Source: a bacterium HR28 (lineage in GTDB: Bacteria; Chloroflexota; Chloroflexia; Thermomicrobiales; Thermomicrobiaceae). Taken from it: a DNA stretch of 64,000 nucleotides. A program made the translations under genes and the position numbers. Below the pieces are notes generated by a model that was not told the DNA's origin, made no database searches, and saw only the letters and a program-made list of their open reading frames with translations. Of this stretch, positions 19,000-28,023 are shown piece by piece. The DNA is taken from NCBI GenBank assembly GCA_002898255.1, contig BEIE01000001.1:1240001-1304000 (forward strand), given 5' to 3'. Numbering within the stretch: position 1 is the first letter of the stretch; each line of letters begins with the position of its first letter.

Positions 19000-19084
19000 C
19001 GCCTGCCCCCTTCGGCTTCCATCACGCTACCACGTGGGGATTGTACCCAGTCAGCGAAGCGTGTGATCGAGACCCCGGTCTTGG

Positions 19085-19113
19085 TTGTCGAGGGGCAAGG
19101 AATGGCGTAGAAT
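19085..19113 (+). promoter_or_regulatory. Candidate promoter of the hem operon
   Basis: TTGTCG (19085-19090), a 17-base spacer, and TAGAAT (19108-19113), about 100 bases before the hemCD GTG. The -35 is identical to that proposed for the ArsR operon. It leaves a ~95-base leader in which I saw no riboswitch. Confidence 0.5.
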
Positions 19114-19212
19114 CCCCGGGACAAGGAAATGGTGAACAGATTCGAGCAGATTTGACAACATCGAGCAGAACCTAGAGACGAGAAATCTACGGGGAAGGAT
19201 ACAGAAGCGACC

Positions 19213-20904
19213 GTGGCGACGGAGCTTCGCGTCGGAACGAGAGGTAGCGCGCTCGCTCTTGCCCAAACGCAACAGGCCGTGGCGGCGCTTATGCGCGTCG
19301 CTCCTGATCGACAGTGGACAATCGTTCCTATCGTCACGACTGGCGATCGAGATCGGGCGACGTCGCTCACGGTCCTTGGTGGGAGCGGCGTCTTTGTCAA
19401 GGAGCTCCATGAGGCGCTCCTCGCGGGAGGAATCGACCTTGCGGTGCACAGTGCCAAGGACCTTCCCACACAACTTCCCCGTGGTTTGGAGCTGGTGGCC
19501 GTCCTTGGTCGGGAAGATGTACGGGACGTTGTTGTAAGCCGATCCGGCGCGACGCTTGCAACTCTTCCGCCCGGAGCGCGTATTGGGACCAGTTCCCGTC
19601 GTCGTCGCGCATTGGTAGCAACGCTACGACCAGATGTCGAACTCGTCGATGTGCGGGGAAATGTCGACACCCGTCTCCGCAAGCTTTGGGATGGGGCATT
19701 CGATGCGCTTATCTTAGCGGCGGCTGGTCTTGCGCGACTGGGGCGACTGGATGTCGTCACCGAATATCTTGATCCGGACATCTTCGTCCCGGCTCCAGGT
19801 CAAGGAGCGCTGGCGCTGGTTTGCCGGGTTGACGATCCGGTAGCGGCGATCGTCGCCCAGGTCGACAAGCCAGATCTGCATCTTGCAGTGGCTGTGGAAC
19901 GGTCTTTCCTCGGGGCATTCGGCAGTGGATGTTCCTTGCCGCTCGGTGCCTATGCCACCGTCGCGCATGGGATGGTGACGCTTCGCGTGGCGGTGGCAGT
20001 AAGCGAGCGGGGCCCCCTCCTGCGTCGTCAGGTGTCGTGGCCGACCTCGGACGCGATCCGAGCTGCGGCCGAGTTGGCACGGGAGATCCAGGCTGAGCTG
20101 ACAGGCAGTGGATCTTGGCAGCCGGAGAGGAGTGCTCCTCTAGCCGGACGACGTGTCCTGGTTTTGCGGCCGCTTGGGCAAGAGCGTGACCTTGTTGAGC
20201 GCTTGCGTGCACTCCAGGCCGTACCCGTTGTCGCTCCTGCCATCCGCATTGTGCCGCCAGATGACTGGGAGCCACTGGATCGCGCCCTCGCAGAACTGGA
20301 ACGGTTTGACTGGGTGGTGTTCACCAGCGTCAACGGCGTACGGGCCGTGATCGACCGGCTAAGCATGCTTGGCCGATTTGTCGATGTGTTGCGTGCAGTG
20401 AAGGTGGCTGCAATTGGTCCAGGGACAGCTCGGGAGCTCGCTGCACACGGGGTCACACCAAGCCTCGTTCCGCGGAACTACGTTGCCGAAGCGGTGGCTG
20501 AGGAGCTCATCGCGCAAGGCGTGGGTGGTGCACGGATCTTGCTCCCTCGAGCCGCCGAGGCGCGCGATGTCCTGCCGCGCGCTCTCGCTGAGGCTGGTGC
20601 CAACGTGGTCGTTGTACCCGCGTATCGAACCCAGCATCTTCCCTTGCCAGAAAATGTTCGGCATGACCTCATTGATGGTCGAATTGATTGGGTGCTCCTG
20701 ACATCGAGTTCAACCGTGCGGAGTCTCGTCGCGGCGGTCGGTGACTTTGCCAACGTGCCCAGCCGTGTGCGGGTGGCAGCGATCGGGCCCGTGACGGCAG
20801 CCACCGCGCGCGAGCTGCATGTGCGGGTCGATGTCATTGCAGAGCGACATACGATCGACGGACTCGTCGAAGCGATTGTACGAGCCGAAGGGAGTTCGCG
20901 GTGA
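19213..20904 (+). CDS. hemCD: Bifunctional porphobilinogen deaminase / uroporphyrinogen-III synthase (HemC-HemD fusion)
   Basis: A 563-residue fusion. Residues 1-300 are hydroxymethylbilane synthase: [15 protein letters not shown] at 6-20, the D-containing loop HSAKDLP (79-85), and the dipyrromethane-cofactor cysteine in [12 protein letters not shown] (C240). Residues about 311-563 are uroporphyrinogen-III synthase ([29 protein letters not shown]). Together they turn four porphobilinogens into uroporphyrinogen III without releasing the unstable linear tetrapyrrole. The start is GTG 19213 after GGGGAAGGATAC. Its TGA overlaps the GTG of hemB. Confidence 0.95.
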   Translation: MATELRVGTRGSALALAQTQQAVAALMRVAPDRQWTIVPIVTTGDRDRATSLTVLGGSGVFVKELHEALLAGGIDLAVHSAKDLPTQLPRGLELVAVLGREDVRDVVVSRSGATLATLPPGARIGTSSRRRRALVATLRPDVELVDVRGNVDTRLRKLWDGAFDALILAAAGLARLGRLDVVTEYLDPDIFVPAPGQGALALVCRVDDPVAAIVAQVDKPDLHLAVAVERSFLGAFGSGCSLPLGAYATVAHGMVTLRVAVAVSERGPLLRRQVSWPTSDAIRAAAELAREIQAELTGSGSWQPERSAPLAGRRVLVLRPLGQERDLVERLRALQAVPVVAPAIRIVPPDDWEPLDRALAELERFDWVVFTSVNGVRAVIDRLSMLGRFVDVLRAVKVAAIGPGTARELAAHGVTPSLVPRNYVAEAVAEELIAQGVGGARILLPRAAEARDVLPRALAEAGANVVVVPAYRTQHLPLPENVRHDLIDGRIDWVLLTSSSTVRSLVAAVGDFANVPSRVRVAAIGPVTAATARELHVRVDVIAERHTIDGLVEAIVRAEGSSR

Positions 20905-21923
20905 GTGCTGAGGCACTGCAGTTCCGTCGTTTTCGGCGTCTGCGGCGGAGTGAGAATCTGCGGCGCCTTGTCCGAGAGACGAGACTTAGCGTTGAGGACT
21001 TGATCTACCCGCTGTTCGTCGTGCATGGCCACGGTGTTCGGCGAGAGGTGAACTCGATGCCTGGCGTCTACCAGCTGAGTGTAGATCAGTTGGGGCGCGA
21101 GGCTGAGGAACTCTTGGAACTTGGGATCGGTGCAGTTCTTCTCTTCGGTATTCCAGCGCGGAAGGACGAACTCGCGAGCGAGGCATACGATCCGGATGGC
21201 ATTGTGCAGCGGGCGGTCCGGGAGTTGAAGCGGGTCGCGCCGGAGTTGGTTGTCATCACAGACGTCTGCAACTGCGAATATACATCGCATGGGCACTGCG
21301 GGATCGTTCGCGATGGGCACATTCTCAACGATGCCACGCTCGAGCTTTTGGCACGGACCGCTGTTTCGCATGCCGAGGCTGGTGCTGACATGGTTGCACC
21401 GTCCGATATGATGGACGGTCGCGTACTTGCGATCCGGCGTGCACTCGACCAGGCTGGGTTTTCGGAAATCCCGATCCTTTCCTACGCTGCCAAATACGCG
21501 TCGGCGTTCTACGGGCCGTTCCGAGAAGCGGCCGAATCTGCTCCGGCGTTCGGTGACCGCCGATCGCATCAGATGGATCCGGGGAACCGGCGCGAGGCGC
21601 TGCGCGAGATTGCAACGGATCTCGAGGAAGGCGCGGATGCAATCATCGTGAAGCCGGCGCTTGCCTACCTTGATGTCGTTGCTGCAGCCCGGGAGCGCTT
21701 TGATGTGCCAATTGCGGCCTATAACGTGAGTGGTGAGTATGCAATGGTCAAGGCTGCGGCGCGCAATGGCTGGATCGACGAGCAGCGTGTCGTGCTCGAG
21801 ATTTTGACCGGCATTCGCCGCGCTGGCGCGCAGATGATCATCACCTATCACGCGAAGGACGTCGCACGCTGGCTCCGCGAAGAGCGGATCAGTACGGCGC
21901 GTGCACGTGCTCTTGCTGAGTGA
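20901..21923 (+). CDS. hemB: Porphobilinogen synthase (delta-aminolevulinate dehydratase)
   Basis: A 340-residue enzyme joining two 5-aminolevulinates. Zinc ligands C123, C125 and C133 are in [14 protein letters not shown], so it is the zinc type, not the Mg-only type. The Schiff-base lysines are K198 ([15 protein letters not shown]) and K251 ([12 protein letters not shown]). The GTG start lies in a GTGA overlap with hemCD, showing translational coupling. A GAGTTCGCG precedes rather than a strong ribosome site. Confidence 0.96.
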   Translation: MSAEALQFRRFRRLRRSENLRRLVRETRLSVEDLIYPLFVVHGHGVRREVNSMPGVYQLSVDQLGREAEELLELGIGAVLLFGIPARKDELASEAYDPDGIVQRAVRELKRVAPELVVITDVCNCEYTSHGHCGIVRDGHILNDATLELLARTAVSHAEAGADMVAPSDMMDGRVLAIRRALDQAGFSEIPILSYAAKYASAFYGPFREAAESAPAFGDRRSHQMDPGNRREALREIATDLEEGADAIIVKPALAYLDVVAAARERFDVPIAAYNVSGEYAMVKAAARNGWIDEQRVVLEILTGIRRAGAQMIITYHAKDVARWLREERISTARARALAE

Positions 21924-21939
21924 TAGAAAGGGGAAGCCG

Positions 21940-23226
21940 ATGACGCGATCAAGCACCCTCTGGGAGGCGGCGCAGCGATATCTTCCTGGGGGCGTGAACA
22001 GTCCCGTGCGTGCCTTTCGGGCTGTCGGAGAGGACCCACTCTTCATCGTGCGTGGAGAGGGGGCATACCTTATCGACGCTGATGGACAACGGTACCTCGA
22101 TTTCATCTGTTCCTGGGGAGCGCTGCTTGCAGGGCATGCGCATCCCCATGTTGTCGCGCGAATTACGGAAGCGGCGCAGAATGGCACGAGCTTTGGCTTG
22201 CCGACTCCGCAGGAAGTTGAACTGGCTCGCACGATCGTCGAGGCGGTGCCGTCAGTCGAGCTCGTTCGCTTCGTCAACTCGGGGACCGAAGCGACGATGA
22301 GTGCCATTCGCTTGGCGCGAGCAGCAACTGGCCGATCGTTGATTATCAAGTTTGCCGGCTGCTATCACGGCCATGTCGATGCACTCTTGGTCGCTGCTGG
22401 TTCGGGGATCCTGACATTTGGCATTCCCGGTACTCCCGGAGTGACCAGTGGAACAGCAAGTGAGACGCTCGTCCTGCCGTACAACGATGTCGGAGCGGTT
22501 GAAGAAGCTTTCGCGCGGTACGGTGAGCAGATTGCCGCGGTCATCGTTGAGCCGGTCGCTGGGAACATGGGTGTGGTACCACCGGTTCCCGGATTCTTGC
22601 AGCGCTTACGCGACCTGACCAAAGGAAGTGGCGCCATCCTTATTTTTGATGAGGTCATTACAGGCTTTCGGATTGGATGGAACGGCGCGCAAGGCAAGTA
22701 CGGCGTTGAACCGGATCTCACCTGCTTTGGCAAGGTGATTGGGGGTGGACTACCCGTTGGGGCGTATGGTGGGCGACGCGATCTCATGGCCCAAGTTGCA
22801 CCAAGTGGACCGGTTTATCAGGCGGGCACCTTATCCGGAAATCCTCTCACGATGGCGGCCGGTCTGGCGACGTTGGAGCTCGCGCGTCAGCCGGGAGCTT
22901 ACGAGCGACTCGAGGAGCTCGGTGCACGCCTGGAGCGTGGCTTGCGTGAGGCTGTGCGTCTGGCAGGTGTGCCCGCTGTGGTGCAACGAGTGGGGTCAAT
23001 GCTGACGTTGTTCTTCACTGACGCGCCGGTGACTGACGCGCGGCAGGCCGAGGCAGCGGACACGGCGCGTTTCGCGGCTTTCCACCGAGCGATGCGGAAG
23101 CGGGGCATCTTGTTGCCGCCGTCGCAGTTCGAAGCATGGTTCCTCTCGCTTGCGCACGAGGAGGCTGACGTGGAGCGGACGGTCGAGGCAGCAGGAGAGG
23201 CGCTCCGAGAGGTCGCGCGGGGGTGA
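21940..23226 (+). CDS. hemL: Glutamate-1-semialdehyde 2,1-aminomutase
   Basis: A 428-residue PLP enzyme giving 5-aminolevulinate in the C5 pathway. Motifs are LPGGVNSPVRAF at 15-26, FVNSGTEATMSAIRLARA near 111-128, and the PLP lysine K265 in CFGKVIGGGLPVGAYGG. ATG 21940 follows AAAGGGGAAG; the frame is open back to 21901 inside hemB, which I discount. Its stop overlaps the hemA GTG. Confidence 0.96.
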   Translation: MTRSSTLWEAAQRYLPGGVNSPVRAFRAVGEDPLFIVRGEGAYLIDADGQRYLDFICSWGALLAGHAHPHVVARITEAAQNGTSFGLPTPQEVELARTIVEAVPSVELVRFVNSGTEATMSAIRLARAATGRSLIIKFAGCYHGHVDALLVAAGSGILTFGIPGTPGVTSGTASETLVLPYNDVGAVEEAFARYGEQIAAVIVEPVAGNMGVVPPVPGFLQRLRDLTKGSGAILIFDEVITGFRIGWNGAQGKYGVEPDLTCFGKVIGGGLPVGAYGGRRDLMAQVAPSGPVYQAGTLSGNPLTMAAGLATLELARQPGAYERLEELGARLERGLREAVRLAGVPAVVQRVGSMLTLFFTDAPVTDARQAEAADTARFAAFHRAMRKRGILLPPSQFEAWFLSLAHEEADVERTVEAAGEALREVARG

Positions 23227-24446
23227 GCATGTCACTTGAGGTCGTGGCGATCACACATCGAACGGCACCTCTGACGATCCGAGAACGACTCGGCTTTTCG
23301 CCGGACGACCAGGTCGCGTGGCTCCGCGAGTGGAAAAGCCTGGCGACCGAGATTGCTCTTCTCGTGACGTGCCACCGTACGGAGCTCTACTGGATCGCTG
23401 ACGAGCCTGGAAGTGGGCGTGGTCTCGAGTGGCTGGCGGCTGCGGCTGGGCTACCGGTAGAGATTCTTGCCCCGGTGGCGCTGAGAGCTGAGGGCGAGCA
23501 GGCGGTTCGCCACCTGATGCGGGTAGCTGCCGGATTAGACTCACGCGTCGTCGGGGAGACGCAAATTCTCGGACAGGTCCGCCGGGCAAGGGAGTTAGCG
23601 CGGGCCGCGGGAACCCTCGGCCCGGTTCTCGAACGGCTCTTTTCGTTGAGTCTTGCAGCTGGACGCACTGCTCGCGCACGTTCCGGTCTGGGTGCGGGTG
23701 GGCGGTCGCTCGCGCGGCTGGCGGTCAGCGCAGTCAGCCGTTCGCTCGGTGGACTCGGCGGACGAGCTGTGCTGGTGCTCGGGGCCGGGGAGATGGGGCG
23801 GCTCGTTGTCACAGAATTGCGACGCGAACGGCCCGCGGCACTCTGGGTCAGCAATCGAACAGCCGAGCGACTCCAAGCAATTGCTGGCGATGGCGATGTC
23901 CAAGGGGTGGAATGGACGCGGTGGCCCGAGTTGGTGGTTGAAGTCGACGCGATCTTCGTGGCGACAGCTGCTCCGGAACCGGTCCTGTGCGCGAGGCATT
24001 TCGATTCACGTGTTCGTCCTGGTGTTGTGGTCGATCTTGCAGTTCCTCGGAATGTAGAGACTTCTGTTGCACAGGTGCCTGGAATTCGACTTATCACGGT
24101 CGACGATCTGCAGGATGAACCAGGGAGCTCCATATCACAGTCACCTTACAAGTGTGCCGAGGAGATTGTGGAGCGCTACGTCCGACGGTACCTGCGGTGG
24201 TGGCAGGCACGGCAACTCGCTGAGGAGATCCGATTGGCCCAGGAAGTTATCGAGGAGTTATGCCATCGCGAGCTGCGACGTGCCTTCCATCTGATCACCC
24301 GCAATCCCGAGAAGGCAAGTGAGATCGAGCGTGAGGCAGCGGCAAGCGTTGCCCGGAAAGTCCTTGCTCCAGTTTTCCAGTCATTGCACCAGGAAACGAA
24401 TGGAGTAGCCGCCGCCTTGCGTCTCCTGGCGAGCGCTCAGCGGTAG
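23223..24446 (+). CDS. hemA: Glutamyl-tRNA reductase
   Basis: A 407-residue enzyme reducing glutamyl-tRNA to glutamate-1-semialdehyde with NADPH, the committed C5-pathway step. The nucleophilic cysteine is C50 in LLVTCHRTELY (consensus has CNRTE, here CHRTE). Also present are GLDSRVVGETQILGQVRRA and the NADPH-binding VLVLGAGEMGRLV. The C-terminal dimerisation helices (about 310-400) are present. GTG 23223 overlaps the hemL stop (GTGA); ATG 23229 is the alternative. It sits last in this operon, whereas in many bacteria hemA leads. Confidence 0.95.
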   Translation: MSMSLEVVAITHRTAPLTIRERLGFSPDDQVAWLREWKSLATEIALLVTCHRTELYWIADEPGSGRGLEWLAAAAGLPVEILAPVALRAEGEQAVRHLMRVAAGLDSRVVGETQILGQVRRARELARAAGTLGPVLERLFSLSLAAGRTARARSGLGAGGRSLARLAVSAVSRSLGGLGGRAVLVLGAGEMGRLVVTELRRERPAALWVSNRTAERLQAIAGDGDVQGVEWTRWPELVVEVDAIFVATAAPEPVLCARHFDSRVRPGVVVDLAVPRNVETSVAQVPGIRLITVDDLQDEPGSSISQSPYKCAEEIVERYVRRYLRWWQARQLAEEIRLAQEVIEELCHRELRRAFHLITRNPEKASEIEREAAASVARKVLAPVFQSLHQETNGVAAALRLLASAQR

Positions 24447-24546
24447 CTCTTCTTTCCCTCGTGTGGCGGGACGTTCGTTAGTAGTGAGTCCTGACTGCTG
24501 GTCCTCCACCTGACAACGAGGGCAGCCGACACTTTCCTCGAGGATA

Positions 24547-26517
24547 GTGGGAAACCTCGGGTTTCTTCGTTGTGGAGGAACGGGGGTCGACGAGCGAGGG
24601 GACAGATCGTTGTTCGTCCGAAGTCGGCCAACGAGTTCCCCAGTCTCAACCCGGCGTCGAGAACGGCTCGGCGAAGCGCTGGTCGCACGTGGGTTCTTGA
24701 CGCAACAAGACCTCGACCGGGCACTCGAGTACCAGCGGCGGACGGGTGACCGGATCGGTCGCATACTGATCGCGCTCGGGCTCATCCGGCGTCGGCAGCT
24801 CTACCATGTTCTGGCTGAACTCTGGGGTTATCCCTTCGTCGATCTCTTGCAGGAGCCTCTCGACTCGCGTCTTGCACGACTCTTTGATCCTGCGGAGCTT
24901 GTCCAGCGACGCTGCTTTCCTGTGCGTCGGCACGGTTCGGAGATTTTCGTCGCGACGGCTGAGCAACCGAGTGCCGAATTAGAGGAGTTCATCCGCGGGG
25001 TTTTGGGACCGGTGACCGTGCGCCCACTCGTGACGACCGAGTGGGATATTGATTACGCCATCCGCACCGTTTTCCGCGACGTCGTTCTCGATCGGGCGGC
25101 GCTCGGACTGTACTTCCGGAATCCGGACGAGAGTGCTCGCCAGGTTCTGATTGGCTGGCAGAAGGCTGTCCTCGCAAGTGTGATACTCGGAGTCATCCTG
25201 GGCTTTCTGTTCGCTCCACGCGTCACTGCTGTGGCGCTTTCGGCGCTGGTCAACGGAACGTTGTTTATCTTCGTCATCTTCCACTTCATCGTTGCCATGG
25301 CCGGCGCTCGCCACGAACACGAGCAGGCGATTAGCGACGAGGAGGTCAAGGCCCTCCGCGACGACGAGCTTCCCACATACACCGTGTTAGTACCGGTGTA
25401 TCGTGAAGCAAACGTGATCCAACACCTCATCGAAAATCTCCGGCAGCTCGACTATCCGCCGAGTAAGTTAGAAATCCTCTTGCTTATCGAGGAAGACGAC
25501 GAGGAAACCCTGGTAGCGGCGAAAGCAGCGCGACCACCAGAGACGGTCACATTCATCGTCGTGCCCAACGGTATGCCAAAGACGAAGCCGAAAGCCTGTA
25601 ATGTGGGGCTGCTGTTCGCACGCGGCGAGTACTTGACGATCTACGACGCAGAAGATCGTCCCGAGCCGGACCAACTCAAGAAGGCAGTTGTCGCTTTCCG
25701 GAAGGGGCCACCGGAACTGGTCTGTGTCCAGGCAGCCTTGAACTACTACAACGCGACAGAGAATCTCCTCACACGGATGTTCACGCTCGAGTATTCGTAC
25801 TGGTTCGACTACGTGCTCACAGGGCTGGACCGGCTCGGACTGCCGATTCCGCTCGGCGGCACAAGCAACCATTTTCGTGTCGACCGGCTCCGAGAGCTCG
25901 GCGGTTGGGACCCCTTCAACGTCACCGAAGATGCGGATTTGGGCATTCGCGCGGCGGCGCATGGTTATCGTGTCGGTGTCATCAACTCCACAACGTGGGA
26001 GGAAGCGAATAACCACGTCGGTAATTGGATCCGCCAGCGGTCTCGTTGGATCAAGGGGTACATCCAGACCGTACTCGTTCACACTCGGCATCCGGTGCAG
26101 CTGGTGAAGAGTGTTGGGCTGAAAAATGTCTTAGGATTTATCCTTCTCATTGGCGGTGCTCCCTTTGCGTTCCTCTCATTGATCCCGCTCTGGTCACTCA
26201 CACTGATCTGGTTAGTGGCGCGAACCCATGTGTTCGATATCCTTTTTCCTCCTTTCGTGCTTTATATTAGTCTGTTCAACCTCTTGATTGGGAATGGGGT
26301 CATGATCTACCTTGGCATGTTGGCTGGCTTTAAACGACGTCGCTACCAGTTGATCCCCTTTGCCCTCTTCAATCCGTTCTACTGGTTACTCCACTCGATC
26401 GCATCCTATAAGGCCGTCTGGCAGCTGGTGACGAAGCCGTTTTACTGGGAGAAGACGCGTCATGGTCTCACCCGTTATCTCGACCCCAGCGCGCCGACCG
26501 CAGCCGCAGCTGACTGA
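24547..26517 (+). CDS. Membrane glycosyltransferase family 2 with N-terminal MshEN (c-di-GMP-type) domain
   Basis: A 656-residue protein. Residues 40-63 (RLGEALVARGFLTQ...LEYQ) and 69-92 are two copies of the 24-residue RLGxxLxxxG...LxxALxxQ pattern of MshEN domains, which bind cyclic di-GMP in MshE-type ATPases. Two spans follow (about 207-250), then a GT-2 catalytic domain with DAED (367-370), TEDAD (460-464) and QRSRW (497-501), as in cellulose/hyaluronan-type synthases. C-terminal spans complete the pore. It probably makes or exports a surface polysaccharide. GTG 24547 opens the frame; TTG 24610 has a better GAGGGG site and may be the true start. Confidence 0.85.
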   Translation: MGNLGFLRCGGTGVDERGDRSLFVRSRPTSSPVSTRRRERLGEALVARGFLTQQDLDRALEYQRRTGDRIGRILIALGLIRRRQLYHVLAELWGYPFVDLLQEPLDSRLARLFDPAELVQRRCFPVRRHGSEIFVATAEQPSAELEEFIRGVLGPVTVRPLVTTEWDIDYAIRTVFRDVVLDRAALGLYFRNPDESARQVLIGWQKAVLASVILGVILGFLFAPRVTAVALSALVNGTLFIFVIFHFIVAMAGARHEHEQAISDEEVKALRDDELPTYTVLVPVYREANVIQHLIENLRQLDYPPSKLEILLLIEEDDEETLVAAKAARPPETVTFIVVPNGMPKTKPKACNVGLLFARGEYLTIYDAEDRPEPDQLKKAVVAFRKGPPELVCVQAALNYYNATENLLTRMFTLEYSYWFDYVLTGLDRLGLPIPLGGTSNHFRVDRLRELGGWDPFNVTEDADLGIRAAAHGYRVGVINSTTWEEANNHVGNWIRQRSRWIKGYIQTVLVHTRHPVQLVKSVGLKNVLGFILLIGGAPFAFLSLIPLWSLTLIWLVARTHVFDILFPPFVLYISLFNLLIGNGVMIYLGMLAGFKRRRYQLIPFALFNPFYWLLHSIASYKAVWQLVTKPFYWEKTRHGLTRYLDPSAPTAAAAD

Positions 26518-27973
26518 GGGCCTGCGTCTCGTCGATTTGACGTGGCGCGATCACCTCGTGCGGGTGCTCCTCTTCAGCCTTCCTTTTTTGGGAGTTGCCC
26601 TCCTCGCGTACCGCCTCGCCTTCCTAAGTAACACGCATGCCCATATCGTCGAAAAGGCACTCCTGGCGGCCGATCGCCTCCGGCTCGAAGTGATCGGCTT
26701 CCTTTACCCGCCGCTCCCCTTCCTGACAGTTCTCGTTTTCCCCCGTACCTGGATGCCGTCCGTCCTGGCCAGTGTTGCAGCGGGAGGGATCGCCTGGCTT
26801 CTTTGGTACGACCTCGAACGTACTGAGCTACCACGCCTCTGGCGAATGCTTTTGACGGTTTCCGTGGTCGCAACGCCGACAGCCCTGTACCTTGCGACGC
26901 AGGCGTATCCGGAAGTGCTCGCTCTCCATTTGGTGGTCGTCGCATGGCACTATTACTGGAATTTTGTGCGATATGGACATACATTTAGTGGGTTCGTCGC
27001 GGGGCTGGTACTCGGTTTGGCCTTCTACGCGAACTTCTACGCCTTCCTTTACGCGATTGCCCTGGCTGGGCTTGTTCCCCTGTTCCGGCGTGCTGCAAAT
27101 CGCTCGCGGGAGCCAAGTGAGCGCTGGGCCACCCTGAGTCAGATGTTGGTCACGGCTTTTCCAGCACTCTGGGCCGCGACAAGTTGGACGTACATCAACT
27201 GGGTCTTCACGGGGAATCCTTTCACCTATCTTGCCGAGCCGGCTACGGCAGTGATCGATCCGACCCGCTGGGGAGCCCCTCTTGCAGAACGAGTCGAATG
27301 GTTGCGTGACTTCGCGAGCGAACTACTGGCTCAGCCGTTGCTCATCGCCGTGCTCGCATTGAACGCGTGGCGGTACCCGCGACGGGTTGTTCCACTGGTC
27401 GTGCTGGCGTCCTTACCTTCGCTGATCCGCCTCGTTGGTCTCACCTACTCTGTGCCTCTGGCGCTCGGGACCTATACCCTAATTGCTCTCCTCGCGCTTC
27501 CGGAACGACTCCCGCGATGGATCGCTCCGTTGCTCGTGATCTTTGCCATACTGCAGGGGATCTCGGGTACAACCCTGGTGTTGCGGGAAGGAGAGGTAAG
27601 CCAGTGGGAGCGTGTGCTGACGACCGAGCAAGTACGCACGAGTGATCTCGAAGAACGTGCACTTGCAGTTGCACTGCGCCAAGCCCCACCCCGGTCGATC
27701 CTTGCCGATGATCGGGGTGCATATCGGATTATCGCCCGTGCGGAGTCAGCGCGTCCTTTCCTACTCCCAGCCGATGAGGACTTTACGGCGGCGCTGGCTT
27801 CGCCAGCAGACCGAGTCCGGTATGTTCTTGTGAGCCGATCGGCTCCAGAGAGTGATGTGGTCAGCGCGCTATTTCGGCAGGGGCCTCCACCTGGTTTTGT
27901 GGTCGATGGCTCTCGTGCGGGCTGGATTGTGTACCGACGTATCGATGCACCCAGTCTCCTTGCCACGCCGTGA
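26462..27973 (+). CDS. Polytopic membrane protein, GT-C-like
   Basis: A 503-residue protein with about ten hydrophobic spans between residues 30 and 360 and a soluble C-terminal ~130 residues. The layout recalls GT-C (mannosyltransferase-like) membrane proteins, but I see no clear catalytic DxD loop, so the function is unknown. Its ATG lies 56 bases inside the end of the glycosyltransferase gene, with GGGAG ten bases upstream. The overlap implies co-translation and a joint role in polysaccharide assembly. Confidence 0.75.
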   Translation: MVSPVISTPARRPQPQLTEGLRLVDLTWRDHLVRVLLFSLPFLGVALLAYRLAFLSNTHAHIVEKALLAADRLRLEVIGFLYPPLPFLTVLVFPRTWMPSVLASVAAGGIAWLLWYDLERTELPRLWRMLLTVSVVATPTALYLATQAYPEVLALHLVVVAWHYYWNFVRYGHTFSGFVAGLVLGLAFYANFYAFLYAIALAGLVPLFRRAANRSREPSERWATLSQMLVTAFPALWAATSWTYINWVFTGNPFTYLAEPATAVIDPTRWGAPLAERVEWLRDFASELLAQPLLIAVLALNAWRYPRRVVPLVVLASLPSLIRLVGLTYSVPLALGTYTLIALLALPERLPRWIAPLLVIFAILQGISGTTLVLREGEVSQWERVLTTEQVRTSDLEERALAVALRQAPPRSILADDRGAYRIIARAESARPFLLPADEDFTAALASPADRVRYVLVSRSAPESDVVSALFRQGPPPGFVVDGSRAGWIVYRRIDAPSLLATP

Positions 27974-28023
27974 CAACCCTAGACTCAAGCAGTTGCTGAG
28001 GCAGAAGTAACCGAGAGAAGAGG

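Noticed and set aside
20478-22349. 623-codon open frame on the minus strand across hemCD, hemB and hemL
   Set aside because: It is antisense to three genes with clear catalytic motifs. The translation has no domain character; it is a by-product of GC-rich codon use.
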